From NCBI GenBank assembly GCA_002441265.1, contig DJVQ01000045.1:62001-126000 (forward strand): a stretch of DNA of 64,000 nt. Reading direction: 5' to 3'. The DNA comes from Syntrophaceae bacterium UBA6252. Its GTDB lineage: Bacteria > Desulfobacterota > Syntrophia > Syntrophales > UBA6807. Shown piece by piece: positions 52,326 through 60,458 of the stretch (position 1 is its first letter; each line of letters begins with the position of its first letter). Made by a program: the position numbers and the translations under genes. Below the pieces are notes generated by a model. That model made no database searches, was not told the DNA's origin, and worked only from the letters and a program-made list of their open reading frames with translations.

Positions 52326-52538
52326 ATGGAGGATAAGTCGCCGACAGTGGACGGACCGGTTTACGATCTCACCGAGGTGGTCGAGGAAGGGATCCCGGAG
52401 GATCTCGGCGCTCTTCCGCAGGAAGTGATGGATCGTCTTGTGGTGGCCGCGGAACGGGTTGCCAGGGAGATGTTTCCCGACATCGCCGAGAGGATCGTCC
52501 GGGAAGAGATCGCCAGGTTGAAGGAAAACCGGGAATAG
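52326..52538 (+). CDS. Small conserved-looking acidic helical protein
   Basis: A 70-residue protein, very acidic at its N-terminus (VYDLTEVVEEGIPEDLGALP) and helical at its C-terminus (ERVAREMFPDIAERIVREEI). That C-terminal pattern recurs at the ends of deltaproteobacterial response-regulator-like and FrzS-like proteins, in my recollection. Function unknown. ATG 52326 follows GGGAGG (52308-52313) at 12 bases; ATG 52314 in the same frame directly abuts that site. It precedes the FlgT-like gene by 30 bp and is probably in the same operon. Confidence 0.6.
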   Translation: MEDKSPTVDGPVYDLTEVVEEGIPEDLGALPQEVMDRLVVAAERVAREMFPDIAERIVREEIARLKENRE

Positions 52539-52568
52539 ACCGGGTTGGCTTGAAAAAGGAGGTCTGTT

Positions 52569-53738
52569 GTGAAGCGGTGGTTTGTCCTGCCCGTGGCGGG
52601 TCTTTTTCTGATCCTGTTCATGGTCCCCCCGGCCGTTTCGGCGGCGGGGGAGGGAAATGTGACGACCATCGACGCCGAGGGCGTCGGTGCGGTCACGAAC
52701 AACAACAAGGCCCTGGGAAGGGACAGCGCCATCCGGGACGCCCTGCGGAAGGCCGTGGAGCAGGCCGTGGGCACGTTCATTTCCTCCGATACCGTCGTCA
52801 AGAATTACGAGGTCCTGAGCGACAGAATCTATTCCAGGTCCCAGGGCTACGTCCAGAATTACTCCATCCTCTACGAGGACCTCAGGGACGACCTCTACCA
52901 CGTGAAAGTCCGGGCCGTCATCTCTCTCGGCGGCATCAAGGATGACCTGCAGGCCCTGGGGCTTCTCATGGCCCGCATGAACATGCCGAGAATCATGGTC
53001 CTCATCGCCGAGCAGAACGTGGGGCAGTCCCACCCGTCCTACTACTGGCAGGGGGCCGATCTGTCCGTCACCGAGGGCGTGATTCACGAGAAGTTCCTGA
53101 AGGACGGGTTCACCTTTGTGGACCGGACGCCCCTCGCGGGGAAGCTCAAGGTCGTCAGGGACAACATCAGCGATTCCGAGGCGGCCGGCATGGGGCGGCA
53201 GGTGGACGCGGAACTGGTGATCCTGGGCAAGGCTTTCGCCAAGTATGCCTCGAACATCGCCGGTACGGCGATGAAATCCTTTCAGGCCAACGTGACGGCG
53301 AAGGTCGTGCGGGTGGATACGGGAATGGTGATCGCCTCCGCGAGCGGGCACGGCGCGGCGGTTCACATCGACGACATCACCGGCGGGACCAACGCCTTCC
53401 AGAAAGCGGCCGAGTCCGTCGCCGACAGCCTCAAATCCCAGATCATCGCGAAATGGCAGTCCGAGGTCGGTTCGACGACCCTGGTGTCCCTGACGGTCAG
53501 GGGGCTGAAAAGCTACTCCGACTTCATCCGGTTGAAGGACGCCCTGAAAACGGAAGCCCGGGGCGTTCAGGAGATCTTTCTCAGGAAAATGGAAGGGGGC
53601 ACGGCGAAAATGGATCTGCAGATCGAGGGAAGCGCCCTTTCCCTGGCCGATGAACTCGCCATGGCGAAGTTCCAGGGTTTCTCCCTCGATATCACAAACG
53701 TGAGTCAGAACAGTCTCGAAGCGAACATGGTGAAATGA
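52569..53738 (+). CDS. Exported FlgT-like protein
   Basis: A 389-residue protein starting at GTG 52569, six bases after AAGGAGG. A signal peptide (cleavage near VSAAGE) precedes a domain like the FlgT N-terminal/LPP20-type module (SAIRDALRKAVEQAVGTFIS, YSRSQGYVQNYSILYED). A middle domain (PRIMVLIAEQ, EKFLKDGFTFVDR) resembles the FlgT middle or GNA1162-like fold, and the C-terminal domain handles repeated beta-alpha elements. FlgT proteins belong to flagellar outer rings, but no flagellar gene is near. Here it more likely forms part of an outer-membrane assembly with the next two genes. Confidence 0.72.
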   Translation: MKRWFVLPVAGLFLILFMVPPAVSAAGEGNVTTIDAEGVGAVTNNNKALGRDSAIRDALRKAVEQAVGTFISSDTVVKNYEVLSDRIYSRSQGYVQNYSILYEDLRDDLYHVKVRAVISLGGIKDDLQALGLLMARMNMPRIMVLIAEQNVGQSHPSYYWQGADLSVTEGVIHEKFLKDGFTFVDRTPLAGKLKVVRDNISDSEAAGMGRQVDAELVILGKAFAKYASNIAGTAMKSFQANVTAKVVRVDTGMVIASASGHGAAVHIDDITGGTNAFQKAAESVADSLKSQIIAKWQSEVGSTTLVSLTVRGLKSYSDFIRLKDALKTEARGVQEIFLRKMEGGTAKMDLQIEGSALSLADELAMAKFQGFSLDITNVSQNSLEANMVK

Positions 53739-53748
53739 GGAATACGGT

Positions 53749-54405
53749 ATGAGGGCTGCAAGAACGTTTTTCCCCCTTCTCCTGGCCGTAGCGCTGTCGG
53801 TCCTGGCGGGATGCGGCGGGACGAAGGTTGTCAAGGCCCCTGATTTCGGGGACAAGGCAGTGAGGCTCATCGCCGTCATGCCCTTTCCCTCCGGCGGAAC
53901 GGACGACGCGGCGGCATGCCCGATCATCCGGGAACTCATTCTGGAGGAACTCTATTTCAAGGGGTATCCGAGAATTCCCCTGTCCGTCGTAGACGAGCAT
54001 TTGAACGGGATCGCCGGAGATGCGGAATCCGCGGACCGGGGGGTCGTCCCCCCGGAGGCCGTCGGATCGCTTCTCGGGGCGGACGCCGCGCTGTACGGCA
54101 GGATCGAAAAGTGGAAGACCTCCTCCCTTCTGTTTTACGCCCCCGTCACCATCCGGATTTCCATGGTCCTCCGGAGCACCCGAACGGGGGAGGAACTGTG
54201 GCAGGGGGATTGCGAGATCGTCCGGAGAACCTGCGGATTTCCCAAAAGCAGCCTGAAAGTGAAGTCGGTGATCGCCGCCGATGAGGTGATCCGGGAAGTG
54301 GTCAGAAAAACCCTTTCCGAAATGCCCGACGGGCCGGACTGCATCGGCGTCGCTTCGCCGAAAAAGGGTTTTTTCGAGAGATGGTGGCCTTTCGGCTCTT
54401 CGTAG
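53749..54405 (+). CDS. GNA1162/DUF799-family lipoprotein
   Basis: A 218-residue protein with a lipobox signal (ALSVLAGC). The mature part (IAVMPFPSG, SLLGADAALYGRIEKWKTSS, TRTGEELWQGDCEIVRRT) matches the GNA1162/DUF799 family, whose fold resembles TolB N-terminal and CsgG periplasmic domains. Such lipoproteins are often encoded with LPP20- or CsgG-like partners. The gene follows the FlgT-like gene by ten bases. It probably sits in the outer membrane's inner leaflet. Confidence 0.78.
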   Translation: MRAARTFFPLLLAVALSVLAGCGGTKVVKAPDFGDKAVRLIAVMPFPSGGTDDAAACPIIRELILEELYFKGYPRIPLSVVDEHLNGIAGDAESADRGVVPPEAVGSLLGADAALYGRIEKWKTSSLLFYAPVTIRISMVLRSTRTGEELWQGDCEIVRRTCGFPKSSLKVKSVIAADEVIREVVRKTLSEMPDGPDCIGVASPKKGFFERWWPFGSS

Positions 54406-54423
54406 TGAAAAGGAGGTCCAAAG

Positions 54424-55197
54424 ATGAAATCCCGAATCGTCCTCGTTCTTGCAGCGTCCTTGTTGTGGCTGTTCGCAGGCGATGCCGCGGCGAAAAGACC
54501 GGTCACGGTGGATCTCCGGGGTGACGAAGCCATGGTTTCCCTGCTGGAGGGAGCCGCCGAGGTCGAGAAGAGCGGGGAGGCATGCTGGAAGGCCCTTAAC
54601 GAAGGGGATTTCCTGGGAAAGGGCGATCAGGTGAAAACCGGTCCCGGCGCCAGGATGGAAATACTCCTGAAGGACGGAACGGTCCTTCGTTTCGCCGACA
54701 AGACCCATCTGAAGCTTGCCGCCCTTCAGATCGTTCCGGACGCCGGGACGAGGGACGTCAAGGTGGATGTGGTTCTCGGAAGGACCTGGGCCAACGTGAG
54801 CAAGACCCTGGGTGTCCGGTCCGGATTCGAAATCTCCTGCGAGAACGCCGTTGCAGGCGCCCGGGGAACGGTTTACCGGATGAATGTCTATGAGGACCGG
54901 TCGGCCCTCGTCCGTGTCTATGACGGCTCGGTCGCCGTATCGAAACCCGCACAGCCGGTGGGAGTCCCCACCGCCGTGGGCCCCCCGGGGAAGGTGGAGG
55001 GGCCGAAACCCGTTCCCGGTCCCGTGAAGGTGACCATGGAGGAGTGGGTGTACATCGTGAAATCCATGCAGCAGATCCGGGTCGCGGCCGACGGCTCGGC
55101 GGAGGAACCGAAAAGCTTTACTGTCGAGGAGGACAGAAACGACTGGGTGGACTGGAACAAGGAAAGGGATGCCCGCCTGAACGAACCCGCCCGGTAG
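54424..55197 (+). CDS. Exported FecR-domain protein
   Basis: A 257-residue protein with a signal peptide (cleavage near GDAAAKR). Residues about 35-170 form a FecR domain: DFLGKGDQVKTGPGARMEIL, TVLRFADKTHLKL and NAVAGARGTVYRMNV. Such domains sense or bind partners in the periplasm. The tail is Pro/Val-rich (PTAVGPPGKVEGPKPVPGPV) and then helical and acidic. AAAGGAGG precedes the ATG. It is the last of the envelope genes and ends seven bases before a phospholipid gene. Confidence 0.78.
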   Translation: MKSRIVLVLAASLLWLFAGDAAAKRPVTVDLRGDEAMVSLLEGAAEVEKSGEACWKALNEGDFLGKGDQVKTGPGARMEILLKDGTVLRFADKTHLKLAALQIVPDAGTRDVKVDVVLGRTWANVSKTLGVRSGFEISCENAVAGARGTVYRMNVYEDRSALVRVYDGSVAVSKPAQPVGVPTAVGPPGKVEGPKPVPGPVKVTMEEWVYIVKSMQQIRVAADGSAEEPKSFTVEEDRNDWVDWNKERDARLNEPAR

Positions 55198-55203
55198 ACG
55201 GAG

Positions 55204-55740
55204 ATGAACATCCCCAATCTTCTCACGCTCCTGCGGATTCTCCTTGTTCCCCTCATCGTGATTCTCCTCATGGACGGCGCTTATTTGCCGGCGCTCCTCG
55301 TTTTCCTTTTCGCGGGAATCACCGACGGCCTGGACGGATTCCTCGCCCGGCTCCTCGATCAGAAGACCGTTATCGGCGCGTACCTCGATCCCCTGGCGGA
55401 CAAGGCCCTCATCGCCAGTTCCTTCGTCACGCTTTCCATCCTCGGACCCATTCCGGGATGGCTCACCGTCCTCGTCATCACCAGGGATCTCATGATCCTT
55501 CTCGGCATTTCGCTTCTCGCGCTTCTTTCCATTCCCTTCGAGATCCACCCGGTTGCGGTGAGCAAGCTTACGACGGCCTTTCAGATCTTCACGGTCTTCA
55601 TGGTGCTCCTGATGAAGAACATCGCCTGGGAATCCCTGACACCCGTCGTGGAGTTTCTTTTCTGGGCGACCGCCCTTCTGACCGTTCTTTCAGGCCTGTC
55701 CTACATTCGGAAAGGGGTCGGGATGTTCAATGCCTCCTGA
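55204..55740 (+). CDS. pgsA: CDP-alcohol phosphatidyltransferase (PgsA-like)
   Basis: A 178-residue membrane protein with about five helices. The catalytic motif reads TDGLDGFLARLL, then GAYLDPLADKAL, which satisfies D-x2-D-G-x2-A-R-x8-G-x3-D-x3-D. It makes phosphatidylglycerol phosphate (or cardiolipin) from CDP-diacylglycerol. The exact head group cannot be proved from sequence. It lies seven bases after the FecR-domain gene. Confidence 0.85.
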   Translation: MNIPNLLTLLRILLVPLIVILLMDGAYLPALLVFLFAGITDGLDGFLARLLDQKTVIGAYLDPLADKALIASSFVTLSILGPIPGWLTVLVITRDLMILLGISLLALLSIPFEIHPVAVSKLTTAFQIFTVFMVLLMKNIAWESLTPVVEFLFWATALLTVLSGLSYIRKGVGMFNAS

Positions 55741-55803
55741 ACGACGCCGGCCGGGACAACGGATTTTCCGTGGAGACGAGGGAAAAAAGTCGGTGATTAA
55801 CCC

Positions 55804-55832
55804 TTGACAGGAAACGGTTTTGTTGATATTTC
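55804..55832 (+). promoter_or_regulatory. Promoter of the tRNA gene
   Basis: Perfect TTGACA (55804-55809), a 17-bp spacer and TATTTC (55827-55832). It lies about 30 bp ahead of the tRNA, the usual distance. Confidence 0.65.
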
Positions 55833-55860
55833 TACGCTGTTTTTGAACAGCTTTCCTTGT

Positions 55861-55935
55861 AGGCACGTAGCTCAGGGGGAGAGCGCCATCCTGACGCGGT
55901 GGATGTCCAGGGTTCAAATCCCTGCGTGCCTACCA
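55861..55935 (+). tRNA. tRNA-Val(GAC)
   Basis: Acceptor arms AGGCACG and CGTGCCT, discriminator A and encoded CCA; D arm GCTC/GAGC; anticodon stem CCATC/GGTGG with loop CTGACGC, giving anticodon GAC for valine; T arm CAGGG-TTCAAAT-CCCTG. A promoter and a terminator frame it, so it is a stand-alone gene. Confidence 0.95.
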
Positions 55936-55947
55936 TTTGCTGACTTG

Positions 55948-55984
55948 GGGCATCGCGAATTTTTTCGAGGATGCCCTTTCTTTA
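55948..55984 (+). terminator. Terminator after the tRNA
   Basis: GGGCATC (55948-55954) pairs with GATGCCC (55970-55976), with an inner CGAA/TTCG helix, followed by TTTCTTT. The remaining 174 bp to the thrS start hold nothing recognised, including no convincing T-box or attenuator. Confidence 0.85.
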
Positions 55985-56158
55985 ATCACGGGTGTGGATC
56001 GGAAACCGCCGAAAAACGAACCCGTTGAAGCCGGACGGGTCGACCATGGACTCATTCCCGAGAGATCTGTTTTAACCATCCTCCGGAAAGCGGAATGACC
56101 AGGACAAAGGACGGCGGTTCCTCGGGAGTGCTTTATTGGAAAGGCGCAGGTTAAAACC

Positions 56159-58075
56159 ATGAAACAGGTGCGGATCCAGTTGCCTGACGGCGGAAAAGCG
56201 GATTTCCCCTCGGGGATGTCCGCAAGGGAGATCCTCGCGGCCGCGGGTTGGAAGGACCTCGAGAACGCGGTGGCGGCCAGGGTGAACGGAAACCTGGTGG
56301 ATCTGGCCCGGCCGGTCACGGAGGACGGGAACGTCGAGCCCGTGGCTGCGAACTCGAAAGAGGGCCTCGCCATTCTCCGCCACAGCACATCCCATGTCAT
56401 GGCCCAGGCCGTCCAGGACCTCTTCCCGGGGGTCAAGGTGGCCATAGGACCCTCCATCGAGGACGGCTTCTACTACGATTTCGAATACAGCGACACCTTC
56501 ACCACGGAAGACCTGTCCCGGATCGAGGGCCGGATGGAAGAGATTATCTCCCGTGACGATTCTTTCGAAAGAAGGGAGATTTCGCGGGACGAGGCGATCC
56601 GCTTCTTCCGGGACCGGGGGGAGACGTACAAGGTGGAGCTTCTCGAGGATCTTCCCGGAGATGTCGCTGCGGTGAGCCTGTACAGCCAGGGGGGATATGT
56701 CGACCTCTGCCGGGGGCCCCACGTGCCCTCCACCGGAACCATCCGGGCCTTCAAACTTCTCAACGTCGCCGGCGCCTACTGGAGAGGGGACGAGAAGAAC
56801 GCCATGCTCCAGAGGATCTACGGGACGGGATTCGGGACCAGGGAGGAACTCGGGGATTACCTGACCGCCATGGAAGAGGCGAAAAAGAGGGACCACCGGC
56901 GGCTCGGGAGGGAGCTCGACCTTTTTCAGCTCAACGACGAGGTCGGTCCCGGCCTCATCATCTTTCATCCCAAGGGGGCCCTTCTCAGGACCATCATCGA
57001 GGACTGGGAGAGAAAGGAGCACCTGAAACGGGGCTACGATATCGTCCAGGGTCCCCAGATCCTCAAGGGAGATCTCTGGAAGCGGTCCGGCCACTTCGAT
57101 CATTACCGTGAAAACATGTATTTCACCGAGGTGGACAAGGAGATCTACGGCATCAAGCCCATGAACTGCATCGCCCACATGCTGATCTACAAGTCGAAGA
57201 TCCGGAGCTACCGGGACCTGCCCCTCCGGTATTTCGAACTGGGGACCGTTCACCGCCACGAGAAAACGGGGGTGCTTCACGGCCTTCTCCGGGCGCGCCA
57301 GTTCACCCAGGATGATGCCCACATCCTGTGCACGCCGGAACAGCTGAACGATGAAATCAAGGCGATCACCGGATTCGTGGACGACGCCATGAAGGTTTTC
57401 CACTTCGAGTACGAGGTGGAGCTGAGCACGCGGCCCGCCAAGTCCATCGGGACGGACGAAGATTGGGAAATGGCCACGAACGCCCTCGAACAGTCTCTCA
57501 AGGACCGCGGGATGGCCTACGAGATCAACGCCGGCGACGGGGCCTTCTACGGTCCCAAGATCGATTTCAAACTGAAGGACGCCCTGAAGCGGAAGTGGCA
57601 GTGCGCCACCATTCAGTGCGACTTCACGCTGCCCGAACGGTTCGACCTCACCTATGTCGGCGCCGACGGGGAGCGGCACCGGCCCGTGATGCTCCACAGG
57701 GTGATCCTCGGGGCCATCGAACGGTTCATGGGGGTGCTCATCGAACATTACGGGGGCGCGCTGCCCCTGTGGCTGTCCCCCGTTCAGGCGAGAATCATGA
57801 CCGTGACGGACCGGCACATCCCTTACGGTCAGGAGGTTCTCCGGTCCCTGCTCGAGGCCGGCGTCCGCGCCGAGGGGGATTTCCGGAACGAAAAGCTCGG
57901 GTACAAGATCCGGGAGGGCCAGAACCAGAAGATTCCCTTCATGCTGGTCGTCGGAGACCGGGAGATGGAGTCGAAGACCGTGTCGCCCAGGCAGCGGGAC
58001 GGTGAAAATCTCGGCGCCATGGATGTTGCCGGTTTCGCCGGTCTTGTGCGGGAGCGGTGCGAACGGAACGAATAA
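56159..58075 (+). CDS. thrS: Threonyl-tRNA synthetase
   Basis: A 638-residue class II synthetase of normal length. Domains in order: TGS (about 1-62), editing domain with RHSTSHVMAQAV and YVDLCRGPHVPSTG (about 65-240), catalytic core (about 245-535) with MNCIAHMLIYK, FELGTVHRHEKTGVLHGLLR (motif 2) and GGALPLWLSPVQ (motif 3), and an anticodon-binding domain to the end. It charges tRNA-Thr in the cytoplasm. It leads the classic thrS-infC-rpmI-rplT-pheS order. Confidence 0.96.
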   Translation: MKQVRIQLPDGGKADFPSGMSAREILAAAGWKDLENAVAARVNGNLVDLARPVTEDGNVEPVAANSKEGLAILRHSTSHVMAQAVQDLFPGVKVAIGPSIEDGFYYDFEYSDTFTTEDLSRIEGRMEEIISRDDSFERREISRDEAIRFFRDRGETYKVELLEDLPGDVAAVSLYSQGGYVDLCRGPHVPSTGTIRAFKLLNVAGAYWRGDEKNAMLQRIYGTGFGTREELGDYLTAMEEAKKRDHRRLGRELDLFQLNDEVGPGLIIFHPKGALLRTIIEDWERKEHLKRGYDIVQGPQILKGDLWKRSGHFDHYRENMYFTEVDKEIYGIKPMNCIAHMLIYKSKIRSYRDLPLRYFELGTVHRHEKTGVLHGLLRARQFTQDDAHILCTPEQLNDEIKAITGFVDDAMKVFHFEYEVELSTRPAKSIGTDEDWEMATNALEQSLKDRGMAYEINAGDGAFYGPKIDFKLKDALKRKWQCATIQCDFTLPERFDLTYVGADGERHRPVMLHRVILGAIERFMGVLIEHYGGALPLWLSPVQARIMTVTDRHIPYGQEVLRSLLEAGVRAEGDFRNEKLGYKIREGQNQKIPFMLVVGDREMESKTVSPRQRDGENLGAMDVAGFAGLVRERCERNE

Positions 58076-58186
58076 CGGGCGGCCTGGCCCTGTCCCCGGC
58101 GAAGGCGGGGTTCGGGCCGGGAAGACGCCTTGCCCCGGCGGTTTCCGGGGTTGACCATAGATTTTCTGGATCAGGGGAGGTGGAAC

Positions 58187-58699
58187 ATAGCTAAGGATTA
58201 TCGTGTAAACGATGAAATCAAGGCCCAGACCGTCCGGGTCATCGGCGCGGAAGGAGGCCAGTTGGGGATCCTGCCCCTGTCCATGGCTCTGGCGGAGGCG
58301 GAGAAAGCGGGGTCCGACCTGGTGGAGGTGGCTCCCGATTCCTCGCCGCCGGTCTGCCGGATCATGGATTACGGCAAGTACCGGTATCAGCAGAGCAAAA
58401 AAGTCCACACCGCCAGAAAGACCCAGGTGACGGTCCAGTTGAAGGAAATCCGTCTTCGGCCGAAGACGGAAGCCCATGACCTGGAAACGAAGATGAAACA
58501 CATTCTCCGCTTCCTGGGTCAGAGCAGCAAGGTGAAGGTCAACATGCTTTTCCGGGGGCGCGAAATCGTTTATGCCGACCTTGGGAGAAAACTCATGGAG
58601 CAGATCAAGCAGAGGATCGAAGAGGTCGGACAGGTTGAACAGGAACCGAAGCTGGAAGGGCGCTACATGACCATGGTGCTTGCGCCGAAGAAGAACTGA
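58187..58699 (+). CDS. infC: Translation initiation factor IF-3, with AUA start
   Basis: A 170-residue protein (starting at the ATA) with VNDEIKAQTVRVIGAEGGQL, PPVCRIMDYGKYRYQQSK and EGRYMTMVLAPKKN, all IF-3 signatures. The start is best placed at ATA 58187-58189, six bases after GGGGAGG (58174-58180). No ATG, GTG or TTG lies at a fitting place, though the frame stays open to an ATG at 58130. Rare starts in infC are known to allow IF-3 to repress its own translation. That control is likely here too. It binds the 30S subunit and checks start codons. Confidence 0.93.
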   Translation: MAKDYRVNDEIKAQTVRVIGAEGGQLGILPLSMALAEAEKAGSDLVEVAPDSSPPVCRIMDYGKYRYQQSKKVHTARKTQVTVQLKEIRLRPKTEAHDLETKMKHILRFLGQSSKVKVNMLFRGREIVYADLGRKLMEQIKQRIEEVGQVEQEPKLEGRYMTMVLAPKKN

Positions 58700-58760
58700 G
58701 GCGGCGCCGCCGGACCGGGGACAGCCCGGATGTGAAGAAACGGAAAAAAGAGGTGAGTTC

Positions 58761-58961
58761 ATGCCGAAAGTGAAAACCCATCGCGGAGCGGCAAAACGCT
58801 TCAGCTTGACGGGCAAAGGCAAGGTGAAGAGGAGCAAGGCTTACGCCAGTCATATCCTGACGAAGAAGACGACGAAAAGAAAGAGGAATCTTCGGAAGAA
58901 CACGGTCTTGCACAAGAGGGACGAAAAGGGGATCAAACGTCTGATTCCTTACGCCGGCTGA
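58761..58961 (+). CDS. rpmI: Ribosomal protein bL35
   Basis: A 66-residue, very basic protein: MPKVKTHRGAAKRFSLTGKG, KAYASHILTKKTTKRKRNLR. Length and sequence are typical of L35. ATG 58761 is preceded by a GAGG-like ribosome site; the frame upstream is not coding. It lies in the expected place between infC and rplT. Confidence 0.95.
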   Translation: MPKVKTHRGAAKRFSLTGKGKVKRSKAYASHILTKKTTKRKRNLRKNTVLHKRDEKGIKRLIPYAG

Positions 58962-59036
58962 CGTTTCGGCGGGCCGGCGCCGGAGGTTTCCCCGGGATTG
59001 AAAACGACCGCAGGGTCCTGAGGAGTTATTGAAGCC

Positions 59037-59384
59037 ATGCCAAGGGTAAAACGCAGCGTCAACGCGAAGAAGAAAAGAAGAAAGATTCTGAAGCTGGCCA
59101 AGGGATTTTTCGGTGCCAGAAAGCGCATTTACACGCTTGCCACGGAATCGGTGGAAAAGGCCTTGAAATACGCGTACAGGGACCGGAAGACGAAAAAGAG
59201 GAATTTCCGCCGATTGTGGATCGCCCGGATCAACGCCGCCGTGCGGATGGAAGGTCTGACGTACAGCCAGTTCATGGACCGCATCAAGAAAGCGGGCATC
59301 GTCCTGGACCGGAAAGTTCTCGCCGACCTGGCGGTGCACGAGCCGAAGCATTTTTCCGAAATCGTTTCCCTCGCCAGGAACTGA
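59037..59384 (+). CDS. rplT: Ribosomal protein bL20
   Basis: A 115-residue, basic protein with PRVKRSVNAKKKRRKILKLA, AKGFFGARKRIYTLA and ARINAAVRMEGLTYSQFMDR, all conserved in L20. It binds 23S rRNA early in 50S assembly and can repress its own operon in some bacteria. It is followed 27 bp later by pheS. Confidence 0.96.
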   Translation: MPRVKRSVNAKKKRRKILKLAKGFFGARKRIYTLATESVEKALKYAYRDRKTKKRNFRRLWIARINAAVRMEGLTYSQFMDRIKKAGIVLDRKVLADLAVHEPKHFSEIVSLARN

Positions 59385-59411
59385 CGACCCAAGGACATCA
59401 AAGGGCCGAAC

Positions 59412-60449
59412 ATGAGAGACAAGCTCGAGAAGCTGCGGGAAGCGGCTCTTGGGGAATTGAACGGCGCGGCGTCGGCGGAGGAGGTTCAGGCGGTCCGGAC
59501 CCGCTATCTGGGAAGGAAGGGCCTTCTTACGGAAGTTCTCCGCAACCTGAAGGACGTTCCCCTGGAAGAGCGGCCCCTCCTGGGCGGTGTGTCCAATACG
59601 ATCAAGGAGGAGCTGTCCGAACGCATCGGGTCCAGGCTCCTCGACATCGAACAGTCCGCCCGCGAGAAAGCCCTGATCGGGGAAAGGGTGGACGTCACCC
59701 TCCCGGGAAGGGGAATTCCCTACGGAAGGCTTCACCCGCTGACCCGGACGCTGGACGAGATCTGTTCCATCTTCCTGTCCCTCGGTTTCGACATCGCCGA
59801 AGGGCCGGACGTGGAGACGGACTATTACAACTTCGAGGCCCTGAACATGCCGAAGGACCATCCGGCCCGGGACATGCAGGACACCTTCTACATCAACACC
59901 GAATGGCTCTTAAGAACACACACGACGGCCATCCAAACGCGCATGTTGGAGGACTATGCCGGAGCAACTCCTGTCAAAGTGATCTGTCCGGGCAAGGTCT
60001 ATCGCAAAGATGATGACGATGCGACGCATTCGCATCAATTTACCCAAATGGAAGGCTTGGTGGTGGGCTATAACATTTCCATGGCCGATCTAAAAGGCAC
60101 CCTGGAAGGCTTGGCCAAAGCCATGTTTGGGGAAAGTCGTGTGATTCGTTTCCGTCCCTCCTACTTTCAATTCACCGAGCCTTCGGTTGAAGTCGATGTC
60201 TCCTGTCACATTTGTAACGGTAAAGGCTGTTCGACGTGTAAAGGGACCGGTTGGATCGAGATTCTCGGTGCCGGTATGGTGCACCCGAATGTCTTGACCA
60301 TGGCCGGCTTTGATGCCGAGAAGGTCAGCGGGTTTGCCTTTGGATTAGGGGTTGAACGCGTGGCCATGTTGAAGTATGGCATCGATGATATTCGTCATTT
60401 TTACACCAATGACTTGCGCTTTTTGAGCGCATTCAAACGGTTTGAGTAG
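59412..60449 (+). CDS. pheS: Phenylalanyl-tRNA synthetase alpha chain, composite of two sequence types
   Basis: A 345-residue protein of normal length with the N-terminal coiled coil (about 1-85) and class II core. Motif 2 region (THSHQFTQMEGLVVG), CHICNGKGCSTCKGTGW and GFAFGLGVERVAMLKYG (motif 3) are all present. Up to about 59,905 the codons are GC-rich at third positions, like all genes before; after that they become AT-richer (TTGG, TTTACC, GGTTTGAG) and stay so to the window end. The reading frame is intact. Either the contig is chimeric or recombination occurred within the gene. The 3' part looks Bacillota-like. Confidence 0.88.
   Translation: MRDKLEKLREAALGELNGAASAEEVQAVRTRYLGRKGLLTEVLRNLKDVPLEERPLLGGVSNTIKEELSERIGSRLLDIEQSAREKALIGERVDVTLPGRGIPYGRLHPLTRTLDEICSIFLSLGFDIAEGPDVETDYYNFEALNMPKDHPARDMQDTFYINTEWLLRTHTTAIQTRMLEDYAGATPVKVICPGKVYRKDDDDATHSHQFTQMEGLVVGYNISMADLKGTLEGLAKAMFGESRVIRFRPSYFQFTEPSVEVDVSCHICNGKGCSTCKGTGWIEILGAGMVHPNVLTMAGFDAEKVSGFAFGLGVERVAMLKYGIDDIRHFYTNDLRFLSAFKRFE
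59890..59930. other. Composition and lineage breakpoint inside pheS
   Basis: The switch falls near ACCGAATGGCTCTTAAGAAC. Before it the text is GC-rich; from TTAAGAACACACAC onward base and codon use change and the gene order becomes pheS-pheT-yebC-tagD. No repeat, integrase or insertion sequence marks the site. A short shared sequence in a conserved gene is the typical site of a false assembly join. Confidence 0.75.
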
Positions 60450-60458
60450 GAGGACCCC

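Noticed and set aside
51989..52336. A 115-codon frame after atpB
   Set aside because: It runs through the inverted dispersed element and has no ribosome site or protein-like pattern.
52569..53738. Reading the FlgT-like gene as evidence of a flagellar locus
   Set aside because: No other flagellar gene is in the window, and the family also occurs in non-flagellar envelope contexts.
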